The translations under genes and the position numbers were made by a program. A stretch of DNA of 64,000 bases, taken from the NCBI GenBank assembly GCA_903632075.3, contig CAHIKZ030005642.1:113501-177500 (forward strand), written 5' to 3'. Shown here one piece after another: positions 55,363-64,000 of this stretch (positions are counted from its first letter, which is position 1; every line of letters begins with the position of its first letter). The notes beneath the pieces are model-generated. The model was not told where the DNA came from and searched no databases. It saw only the letters and a list, made by a program, of their open reading frames with translations. The DNA is from Acanthosepion pharaonis (Eukaryota > Mollusca > Cephalopoda > Sepiida > Sepiidae).

Positions 55363-55690
55363 TGTGGTGTGTAACTCAACAATTCAACTGGTGATAGCAG
55401 GTAGGCACAAAGAAAACCGGTGTCGCACGTCCAACCTTCTCACGAGCAAAAAAGCCTTCTGTTTGAAACAGCAGAAACGAGCCTGCTTTATACAGCTGCG
55501 GACCGACCACGATTTGCATGCGAATCACGAGGCAACGAGATTTCACGTTAACTGACCGAGACCACTCGGCATAAAACGCGGCGCCGCCATTTTGGTTTCT
55601 TTTTTTACAGTTGGAAGGACCAGTGTTTACATATACCGCGCAGATTCGAACGCGTTTCCGAGGTAGGCCATTTTCACAATTTTCCCCACA
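55363..55690 (-). repeat. 3' LTR of element 2
   Basis: On the minus strand it starts TGTGGGGAAAATTG and ends TTACACACCACA. Contains GCCGCCATTTTG (55583-55594, YY1-type site), ATTTGCAT (55512-55519, octamer complement) and TTTATA (55487-55492, TATAAA on the minus strand). Confidence 0.92.
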
Positions 55691-55704
55691 CTCCCTCTGA
55701 TCTC
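55691..55704 (-). promoter_or_regulatory. Polypurine tract of element 2
   Basis: Read on the minus strand, GATCAGAGGGAG directly precedes the 3' LTR. Confidence 0.75.
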
Positions 55705-56730
55705 ATGATCACAAACAGGGCAGGGAGGTGGCGATCGTCGCCGTCGAGTCCCTCTCCGAAGGGGATAACACAAGCTTCATCCTCGTGCGTGTTCTCGTCT
55801 GTGGTTTGAGTGTTGGTAAACACTGTGTCCCGCCGAGGCTGCTGTTATCAGAATCGCTGCCCTGCAGGTCTAACTCAAGGCAGATTGAAGCTCACTACTC
55901 CCAGACTCGGAATCGCTTTCATCGCTCGGTAGCGGTAGTGATTGCGTCACCAGTTGCAAGTCTTTAATGTGACGAGGCACCCCATCAACTCTCACAGATT
56001 GCGGGCTGATAACCTCCGTAACACGTCCAGTGCCGTACTTTGTCGTACACTTGCCGCGTGGGTTTTTGACCCAGACGATGTCTCCTTTTTCAATCTCCTC
56101 CAGTCACTTCTAGTTCAGGCAACGGGTTGGCTTCGATGCCCTTCACGCGGACATGATATTTGTGCAGTGCATCAGCCGGCGCCGTGGATGGTGAAATGTT
56201 ATCCTTCGGGCAACATTATACCAGTAAACCGCTTCGAAACTGTGCAGCCCTTCCTGGCTGCGATGGTCTTGATGGTTCTGTGGTTCCGCTCCACGATGCC
56301 GTTTCCACTTGGCGAGTAGGCACATCGAAACCGCAGATGCACGTCCCAAGTGTCCGCAAATTCTTTAAAATCTTTACTGGTGAACGCAGTATCGTTATCC
56401 GTCAGTATTTCCATGGGTGGGCCTCGCTTCAGGAAAACATTCTCCAACAGTCGAATGACGGTGCTTCGCGTCTTGTCTGCATAGCGGCCGCCATACCGCG
56501 AACCTGGAGGGACCGCAATCAATGAGTGTTAAAAATTCTCACCATTGTAGTGAGTTATGTCCATTGCCAGTCTGCTCCAGTTGCTCTTCACGCTCAGTTC
56601 TCCTCTTTTCCCAGTGAACGGGTGCCGGATCGATCGACTGACAGGTTGTGCAGGCCTTCACAACGGATTTAACGCTTTCTCTGGACACCTGCAGGTCGAC
56701 TAACCTGGCGAAGTACAGAGTTTGTTTCAC
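55700..56730 (-). pseudogene. pol: Integrase, element 2
   Basis: The HHCC second half CTTCQSIDPAP appears in frame 56730-56539. A frameshift and stop near 56535 separate it from the core. Frame 56522-56199 has EILTDNDTAFTSKDF (second catalytic Asp) and SPSGNGIVERNHRTIKTIAA with the catalytic Glu present. Downstream (about 56100-55960), GDIVWVKNPRGKCTTKYGTG and VDGVPRHIKDLQ form the same GPY/F-like module as in element 1, after another frameshift. The first catalytic Asp block is near the broken junction. Confidence 0.8.
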
Positions 56731-58287
56731 GCCCGGATGTCCGCATTGACGATGCGATTGGCAACCTGGTCCTCATCCAGTCGTCTCCCTGCCACTGCAC
56801 AGCTCTCGAGTGCCGGTTCTCCTCTCTTGAGCAGTTCTAGCCACCTGTGCGGTACTCTGGTGAGGCGATCTGCACGGTTCTGACAGGACTGCACAAGTGT
56901 CACGTCTACGGTCAATCCATATTCGTCCACCAACGATTGCAAAATGCCCAGCCGTCGCCTGACCAGCATCTCACCAGCCGCCCTTGTTTTCACCCGTGCC
57001 TTCCCGGTCAAGGTGTCTGAAATCCACCGGTGCACACACGCCGAATCAGTGACCAAGTGCAACATTGTCGCCTCCCACTGGAGAGCCAGATTCACTCCTT
57101 TAAGCGCCGCATCGAGTTCAGCCAAATTAATGTGCCTGGCATCATTAGTCGGACGCAGCCAGCACGCATCTTCGATGACATTTCCGTTTACTTCCAATGC
57201 CACTCCTGTCACCATGGAACTCGCATCCACCCAGACTGTGATCTCGTCACCACTCATGCACCAGTCTCCTCCGACGGGATCCAGTTCCTGCACTCTACTT
57301 AACATCTCTGCTAGTATGCGACAGAGAGAGGGATCTTTGATGTTATCATCCCATCCATTGGTTGCTGCGGTTGCCAGGCGCTTGACGAATGCAACTGCCA
57401 CCCTGAGCCATCCACACACTGGGAAGTGCCCAACAAGTTTCCCACACGAAAAATACGCGCCGCCGGGTCAACACATCAGGGGCTTCCGGAATTTGACTTC
57501 CTCGTTTCCATCGGAGGGTGCCATTTTCTTCCCAGACCTGCAAGCCAAGAACTCTTGCTCCATCTCTCAGTCGCACCGGATCCTTGCACACCAAACCGTA
57601 ATCCGAAAAGTGTTGTCTTACACGCGATGCAGAGGCCAAACTTTCATTAATGAAGATATCATCAACGTATGCTGATGTGGCACTTTCAATTGTGCGGTCT
57701 TGCGATGCGATGGCGTCTATAACGGATTTCATGATGAGTGGCGCTACATTTAGCCCAAATCCTAGCTGCGTAAGACAGAAGCGTTGGCCTTTGAAAATAA
57801 CCGTTTGAAATGGCCACAGCGCTTCGTCGATGTGAATCTGAAGATATGCGTTCCGCAGATCCAGAAGCGACATTGACTCCCTGCCGCCGCCACGTTCTCA
57901 ACTTATGTGCGGACACTTCTGCATCGGCAGTGAAAGCATCCACAAAGTCGTTCAATTCGCGGTAATCGAGTACCGGACGCACCTTCTGTTTCTGCTCCTG
58001 CACGACTGCCATCAAGGGAATCAGACCCTTTGGGGGTCCCAGTCTTTCCTGGGGTACGGAATCAGCCAGCCGTTCACAATCCACTGCTGAAGCTCTTTCT
58101 CGTATTTTCCTCTGATGCTGTCTGGAACTTTGTACTCAGCGACCTTGTTGCGAAGCTGAACTGGCGGGTCTTTTTGGGCCCATTTCACCTGGCGGTCCCA
58201 CACTCTCGTCGGAATTGAAGGAGACGTCGAAATCCGCTCACTAACGCAAAGGGCTGCACACCTTTCATCTTTCACCCAGTTCCACAT
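56727..58287 (-). pseudogene. pol: Reverse transcriptase and RNase H, element 2
   Basis: Frame 58287-58021 has the linker (EYKVPDSIRGKYEKELQQW). Frame 58084-57686 has LGPPKGLIPLMAVVQ and VRPVLDYRELN before a frameshift near 57880. Frame 57873-57346 carries SLLDLRNAYLQIH, LGFGLNVAP and catalytic YVDDIFI. Another frameshift near 57420 leads to frame 57419-56727, RNase H, with VWVDAS (Asp), NLAELDA (Glu), LVTDSACVHRWI (Asp) and QNRADRLTRVP. All catalytic residues are visible, but they are split over at least three frames. Confidence 0.85.
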
Positions 58288-59332
58288 TTCCGGCTGGCGT
58301 GATCATCATGCCTCCTAACGCTCGGATCGCATCAATCCCAAGTAGCAGGTCGTACCGAGGGGCCTTTGACGTGCCACCAAGACGTCGACTTTGGCATGAC
58401 TCCCTCCGTCTGTTAGGGACGGACACAGTCCCGACACCACAACAGGCCCGGGACACCCGTCAATCGTCCGAATCTCGATTTGTTGACTGTTCCATGTCAC
58501 GATCGATCCGCACTAACGATCGATCGGGAACATCCAGTGTCAACGAGCGCCGAACATCGTTTACCCTCAACGTACACGTTGATAACAGGCAATGCCGCAT
58601 TTACTGACCGAGAGGGGGGCAAGGGGTTGCGACAGCACCTTGTCCCCGGACTCATTCCCGAGCAATCCTGTGCTACATGGCCTAACTCTTTGCAGCGATA
58701 GCAGCGTAGTCGCACGGTTCTGCCTGCCGCTCCCTCCACGTCACTTCGGCTCCGGCAGTCCCTAGAGAAATGGTTGGGTCCACCGCACTTGTAGCACTTT
58801 GGGCCCTCCCTCGGTGTCTCAGGCGTTCTCATGGCTGCCGCGATCTGTTCCGTGTCCTTCAAGATGTTTCGGGCCCTGGCTAGCAATTCGTCAATTCCCA
58901 GTGTGTCCAATCTTGAAGACGCTCGCAGGAGCCGACTGGTGTCGTCTGGAAGCCCTGCCAGGAAGGCGCACCCCAGTATGCGGTCCGTTGCTCCAAACGG
59001 TACTGCCAGCCTTCGCAAATCAGCCAGGTAAACATCCACGGTCTCACCTGGCTCGAGCCGTCGTCCGACGAACTGTTTCCAAGCGATGAATGGATCTATT
59101 CCAAAGGCCGTATACAGGGCGTCCTTGATCTCTTCTAGGTCAGCATCGTCCCCGAGATGTTGATATACTGCGCGAGGCTCCTCCCGTGAGTCTCAGTGGG
59201 ATGACTAGTGCAGGTTCCTTTATTTTGGACACCCTGCAAACACGTTCGGCCTTTTCAAACCATTCGACGATAGTCGGGGCCCGGGGGGGGAGCCGTCAAT
59301 TCTGGGATCAACTTTAGATCGAACTTGTCCAT
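58265..59332 (-). pseudogene. gag: Gag and protease, element 2
   Basis: The ATG at 59332-59330 immediately follows the putative primer site and gives MDKFDLKLIPE. A run of eight C (on the minus strand reading) near 59283-59290 shifts frame. TIVEWFEKAERVC continues in another frame, and a second shift lies near 59175. Frame 59039-58497 has GETVDVYLADLRRLA-type capsid end, knuckles CYKCGGPNHFSRDC and CYRCKELGHVAQDC, then, in the same frame, protease SALVDTGCSRS (DTG). The protease end LLLGIDAIRALGG is in frame 58456-58265. Confidence 0.82.
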
Positions 59333-59345
59333 TGCCGAAATAGCT
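59333..59345 (-). promoter_or_regulatory. Putative primer binding site of element 2
   Basis: The plus strand reads TGCCGAAATAGCT, i.e. AGCTATTTCGGCA on the element strand, directly adjoining the 5' LTR. Identical to element 1. Confidence 0.55.
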
Positions 59346-59673
59346 TGTGGTGTGTAACTCAACAATTCAACTGGTGATAGCAGGTAGGCACAAAGAAAAC
59401 CGGTATCGCACGTCCAACCTTCTCACGAGCGAAAGCCTTCTGTTTGAAACAGCAGAAACGAGCCTGTTTTTTTATACAGCTGCGGACCAACCACGATTTG
59501 CATGCGAATCACGAGGCAACGAGATTTCACGTTAACTGACCGAGACCACTTGGCATAAAACGCGGGCGCCGCCATTTTGGTTTTCTTTTTTACAGTTGGA
59601 AGGACCAGTGTTTACATACTGCGCAGATTCGAACGCGTTTCCGAGGTAGGCCATTTTCACAATTTTCCCCACA
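59346..59673 (-). repeat. 5' LTR of element 2
   Basis: Matches 55363-55690 with a handful of substitutions and small indels. Octamer complement at 59496-59503, TTTATA at 59471-59476, GCCGCCATTTTG at 59568-59579. Confidence 0.92.
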
Positions 59674-59678
59674 GTTTG
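59674..59678. repeat. Target site duplication of LTR element 2 (right)
   Basis: GTTTG, matching 55358-55362. Confidence 0.9.
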
Positions 59679-59899
59679 TTTTACGCAATATCAACCTCAG
59701 TGGGTTATTTAATACCAATAAGATTTTTACAATGGATTTGTATGAATAGAATGTGTTTTTTGTAAGATATACATTTGTAAATCAGGTTTCATTGACATAT
59801 TTTTGTAAAGAGCATTTTTGTCAAAAGTCTGGTTTCATTGATGAATTCTTTTCAGATATGCAGTTTCTAGAGAAATTGATTTTATTGACATTCCTTTTT

Positions 59900-62800
59900 A
59901 ATTTATATTTTTTGGTAAAGGCCCACTGTTTTAAGAAATGATATTATGTCATCCACTTTTGCTTTCTCAAAGATCTCATAGATGTTTATATTATAGCATT
60001 TTTGTCTTGAGAGAGCAAGGTCTGAACACTTGGTTAATATATGTTTAATAATGTATGCTGTTTCACATGCTTGGCATACTAGTTGATCTTCGTTGTTTAG
60101 GAAGAACAAGTGGGTTATTCTCATGTGGCCAATGCATAAACAGACCAGTACTACTTCCTTTCAAGATTTTCTGAAAGCCAACTTTCATTCTCCTAGTTTG
60201 GGCTGAATTGCAAAGAGCTTATTCTGTGAGTTATCGTCCCAGCACTGTTACCATTCCTTTCGAATATATTTGTTAATGACCTCCTTAAAGTCAGTGATTG
60301 GAATTTTGGTTGTTGAATCTACTTTCATATCTAAAGCTGATTTGGCTGCTAAGTTTGCTTTATTGTTACTTTCTGCTCTGATGTAGCTAGAAATCCAACA
60401 TAGTTTAATGTCTTTATACTTGCAAGTAGTGCTGCTCATTTTACAGAACAATTTTGATAATGAGTGGGTTGTTTGATTGTTTTTTCCTCTCAAAGCCATT
60501 AGGATTGCTAGTGAGTCCAAAAAAAAAAAAAAAAAAAGACATTTTTTTTGTTTCCTCTGTTTGATAATATTAAAGTTAGCTCTATTGCATAAGCCTCCTC
60601 AGTAAAAATAAAACTTCCCTTTGGAAGGTACATTTTTTTTGGTAATATTTTGGCTCACTGTTGCACATCTCCTTACACTTTGCCCCATCTGTATAGATGG
60701 GTGAATGATTAGGGTAGTTTTCCAATATACCCCGAAACTTGTCCTGGAATGTGAGTGAGTGCATCTTTCGGTTATTCAATTTGAGCAAGTTTTTAGGTTG
60801 CTTGATTAACCATCATGAAATACTGGCAGCAGTCGTTTCTTGTATGTTTGAGAGTGAAGTCCCTAACTCTTCAGCAATGGATTTCATCCTGAGTCCGTAG
60901 GGTTATATTGTATTATCTTTTTGTTGGAATAGATCACAGTAATTAAGTTTAAAGGTACTGCTGTAAGGTGGGTTTAGTTGGACATGATTTTATTTTAATG
61001 TTGTGCTAGTTTAGTGTACCTTAAATGTGGAAGTGTTTCATTAGCTTCTGTGTATAACCTCTCATTGGAGATCTTCTAAAAGCCTCAAGTCTAAAGATGA
61101 TTTGGCTGTGAGGTCTGCCTTGATGATAGGATGTGTTAAGTATTTTTAGGTATGATTTTCAGGCCATCTCATATATGAATCTAGCGTAATCCAATTTTGA
61201 GTGAAGTAGTGATTTGTATAATTAGTGATTGTCGATCTCATCCCCATTCAGTATGAGCTACTATATGCAGAAGTTGGAGGATTTTACTACATTTTATTTT
61301 TAAATATTTTAGATGGGGAATGAATGTTAACTTTTTGTCAAAGATGATACCTAGGAACTTGTGTTGTTCCACTATTGGGATTTCTGCTCTAATTTTAAAC
61401 AGGTGTCATTGTGCAATTTTCTTAATTTGCAGAAATGTAGGACATTTGGTTTTTGTTTTGGAAAAGGTAAAACCATTATCAGTGACCTATTTGTGCATTT
61501 CATTGAGGCATTGTTGGAGTTGTCTTTCTATGGTAAGCATATGGCAAGATCTGTACATTAGAAAGTTGTCGACATATAGGGAGTATCTCACTCCTGGGCT
61601 TAGGGATTTAACTATGGAGTTAATTTTTACACAGAGTAGGGTCACAAAAAGAATGTTTCCTTGTGGAACCCCTTCTTGATTTTGTCATTCTGATAGCATA
61701 TTCCTAGACAGACTTGAAATCTTTGGTCTTCCAAGAAATTCTCTATGAATTGAGTCAGCCTCCCTTTTAGGCCTAGTTCATGCAGGGCTTTCAAGATACC
61801 AAATTTCCATTTAGTGTCATACATCTTTTTTAAGTTAAAAAAGACAGCCATAGGATTTTCCTTCTTAACGAAGGCTTCTCTTTTACAAAGGTTTCTAGGC
61901 ATATTTAGTGGTCCACGGTGCTACATTTTTTCCTAAAAGCACATTGGAAGTCACTGATTTAGTCTTTAGTTTCCAGGTACCAAGTCAACTCTTCATAGTT
62001 TTACATAGGCAACTGATTAATGCTATCAGTCTGTAGTTTTCAGGGTGTGTGTAATCACTTCCAGATTTTGGAATACGGATCATTAATGACTGTCTCCACA
62101 TTTCTGGCAAGTTGCCATTTGTTCATATGTTATTATACATTTTTCATAACAGTTGTAATGATTTGTTAGGTAACTGTTTTATAAATTTGTAGTGGATATA
62201 ATATGGGCCCACAGCCGTATTATGGGCTTTAAAGATTCATTCAGTTCCTCCAGGGTGAATGGTAGGTTATAGCTCTTGGCATTATTTGATTTAAAGTTTA
62301 GTTTTTGTTTTGCTGCTTTTTGTTTGAGCTTTAGAAATTGTTGGCTATCATTCTTGGAAGATGAATTTTTAAAGATTGTTTTGGCTAGTTGGTCAGTGAT
62401 ATCCTTTTTACTGGTTATTTTAGAATTATTTATTGAGAGGTGTTTTACAGTGTTTGTTTGGAATTTGCCTGCTGTTTTCTTTATCATATTTCAGATTTTG
62501 TTTTTATAGCAGAATTATGTCTGTTGACAATTTTTCCAGCATTCTTTTTTTAGTTTCCTTAATTATTTTCTGTGCTTTTACTGGGAGTTGCTTAATTTGC
62601 AGCAAATTAGAGGTTGTAGATTGTTTGTTGAATTCTCTCAGAGCTGCTCTTCTTAGCCTGATGGCTTTTTACATTTACCATTGAAATGTTGCATTTTTTG
62701 GTGCTGAATTTTTTGGAATGCATTTTCTAGCTATAGTTGAGGTTTTAGGTCCTTGATGCTTTTTCCTTCAAATAGTTTTTCAGAACATTGGTTTTTAAAC

Positions 62801-64000
62801 TCTTCTCAGTTCACACAGCCTAATTTCCAACAAAGGGGATTTTTGTCATCATGTTCTGAGTTTTGTAGGATAATTGGCAAGTGATTGCTACTGCATGTCT
62901 CTGCCCATACCTTCCAAGAGAAATCCATATAAATTGATGGATCACACAGAGATAAGTCTATTGCTGAGTAGCTGCCAGGAAATGGATTTATGTAAGTGTT
63001 ATGGTCCAAAGTTAGGACCATGGAAGAACAACACGAAACACAACAGTAGAAATATCAAAGAATATATTACACAAGAAATAATACAAAAAGTAAAAAGGTT
63101 AGTAAGACTGTCCGACTGATTTGGCATGATTGTTATCAGCTCGACTTGATTCAATACCATTCTAATACCGTTCGTCTCTCTTGAGAGGCGTAGTAAATAT
63201 AGCGTTCAGCAGAGTTCATTCTGTCAGTCTAGGTAGGCACCATGACAGTAAGTCAATATTTTATCATTATAAATACGTATATAATTGTAAAAGTTATTGC
63301 TTCTTCCCTTTTGGTTTGTGTCTTTACAACTCCATATGGTGCTGTAACATAAGTATCATAAAAGGGGCAGACAGGGAGTTGCCTTATGATTTCATGAATT
63401 TCAGCTTCATTTACTGGTTCATTCGATGAGCAGATGTTTATTGTCCCGTGTAAGGGTCACTTTAACAGCCGTCACCTGTAAATTTGTTAAATTTATTTTA
63501 CTTTGAGTTACATCATTCCTAATAAGGATGGATGTGCCATCTGACGCTCCAAGCCCGCAGTCATGTGTGTAGTTGTATTGACGGTATTCTTTTTATTTTC
63601 ATTTTGTCATTTTGCTTAATGAATGTTTCTTGAAGGCAAACAGCTGCCGATGACAGGTCTATTGTTAGGAGAAGCAGTTCATTTATGTTTGCCCTTATTC
63701 CATGACAGTTTCATTGATTAGTTGATACATGATTGCTAAATGTTTTCAGGCTTTAACTTAGTATGTGGTTGTGATTTAATTTTCCAAGGTTTTGGCTGCT
63801 TTTGGGTTCTGGCTTTCTACCTTCATTTCTTCCAGTTTATCAAATTGATTTTTGGGTAGGAATTTGGTCACTGTGAATTTCTTGTTTTTGCTTGGCTGAT
63901 TCTGTTTTTGGTGAGATAAGTTCTTAAGTTTATCTTGAATAGTTTTTGGTGGATGGATAGGAGATCACTGTGACCTTTGCTTTGTAGGAGATTTTGTATT
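59900..64000 (-). pseudogene. LINE-I ORF2 remnant, antisense, running off the window
   Basis: Order on the minus strand: endonuclease start with an RQLFAFKKH-like block (about 63640) and DGTSILIRNDVTQS (about 63540-63500). The endonuclease end follows: YINPFPGSYSAIDLSLCDPS at 62990-62930 (SAIDLSL block) and CSSNHLPIIL (SDHxPI block). The linker is frame 62487-62179. Reverse transcriptase has AVFFNLKKMYDTKWKFGIL at about 61850 (DLEKAYDTxW block) and GLKGRLTQFIENFL. RNase H starts at SPIYTDGAK (60692-60668) and continues LCWISSYIRAESNNKANLAA at 60395-60340. The C-terminal CQACETAYIIKHILTKCSDL block is at about 60070-60010. Stops and frameshifts are throughout. An RNase H-bearing I-superfamily element. 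Confidence 0.8.
62997..63349. mobile_element. Probable solo LTR inside LINE-I
   Basis: 353 bp starting TGTTATGG and ending GTAACA (TGTTA/TAACA inverted ends), flanked by TAAG at 62993-62996 and 63350-63353. Removing it plus one TAAG makes the LINE endonuclease frame read across the joint. Strand is undetermined. No internal region and no second LTR. Confidence 0.5.

Larger units (their letters stand above)
55363..59673 (-). mobile_element. LTR retrotransposon, element 2 (4311 bp)
   Basis: Complete insertion on the minus strand. Two 328-bp LTRs (TGTGGGG...CACCACA), 5-bp target duplication, gag, protease, reverse transcriptase, RNase H, integrase. Its proteins align block by block with element 1 (about half the residues shared by eye), but the LTRs are unrelated. 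The LTRs are about 97% identical to each other. Gag and pol contain several frameshifts. GC-rich relative to its flanks. No envelope gene. Confidence 0.93.

Noticed and set aside
55728..55967. Host gene start near the CpG-rich segment
   Set aside because: The region is the 3' end of element 2 pol read antisense plus its polypurine tract.
56944..57675. 243-codon plus-strand frame opposite element 2 RNase H
   Set aside because: Antisense shadow of pol, which shows all conserved motifs on the other strand.
1..64000. CRISPR array, operon or prokaryotic system
   Set aside because: Tandem repeats lack unique regular spacers, and the content is eukaryotic transposons and SINEs.

Overview
The window is eukaryotic, AT-rich, non-coding DNA made almost entirely of transposable-element remains and simple repeats. 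I found no convincing host gene: no multi-exon structure, no functional tRNA or rRNA, and every protein similarity I recognise belongs to a mobile element. The repeat mix (tRNA-headed SINEs, jockey-like, RTE-like and I-like LINEs, a Penelope-like tail, Tc1/mariner relics, long TA microsatellites) suggests a mollusc, most probably a cephalopod such as an octopus. That assignment is inference from remembered repeat families, not a search result.

Layout. 0-13 kb: duplicated AT-rich segments, SINE copies, a 1.3 kb TG/TA microsatellite field (6.1-7.4 kb), an I-like LINE tail (9.7 kb) and a LINE C-terminus with a C2H2 finger (11.6-12.4 kb). 13-31 kb: SINEs, antisense jockey-like LINE pieces, head-to-head palindromic repeats (16.9 and 23.9 kb), an internally deleted mariner (26.6 kb) and a 39-bp minisatellite (30.3 kb). 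31-34 kb: a mariner relic and featureless AT-rich DNA. 34.26-38.80 kb: a complete LTR retrotransposon with a 5-bp target duplication. 39-55 kb: more LINE, SINE, Penelope-like and Tc1 relics, including a tandem array whose monomers carry hammerhead-ribozyme-like cores (42.6-42.96 kb) and a perfect 68-bp-arm palindrome (53.2 kb). 55.36-59.67 kb: a second LTR retrotransposon of the same protein clade in the opposite orientation, also with a 5-bp target duplication. 59.9-64 kb: an antisense I-like LINE split by a probable solo LTR.

The two LTR elements are the only regions with organised genes: gag (capsid and two zinc knuckles), then protease, reverse transcriptase, RNase H and integrase. Both are broken by frameshifts or stops. 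Their LTRs differ in sequence, yet both have the same 13-base sequence directly after the 5' LTR. It does not begin with TGG but is complementary to the 5' end of tRNA-Phe. The other main observation is the hammerhead-like core in repeat family C and in the 42.7 kb tandem array.

Family names used below are local: SINE-A, SINE-B, repeats C to F, LINE-J (jockey-like), LINE-R (RTE-like), LINE-I (I-like).
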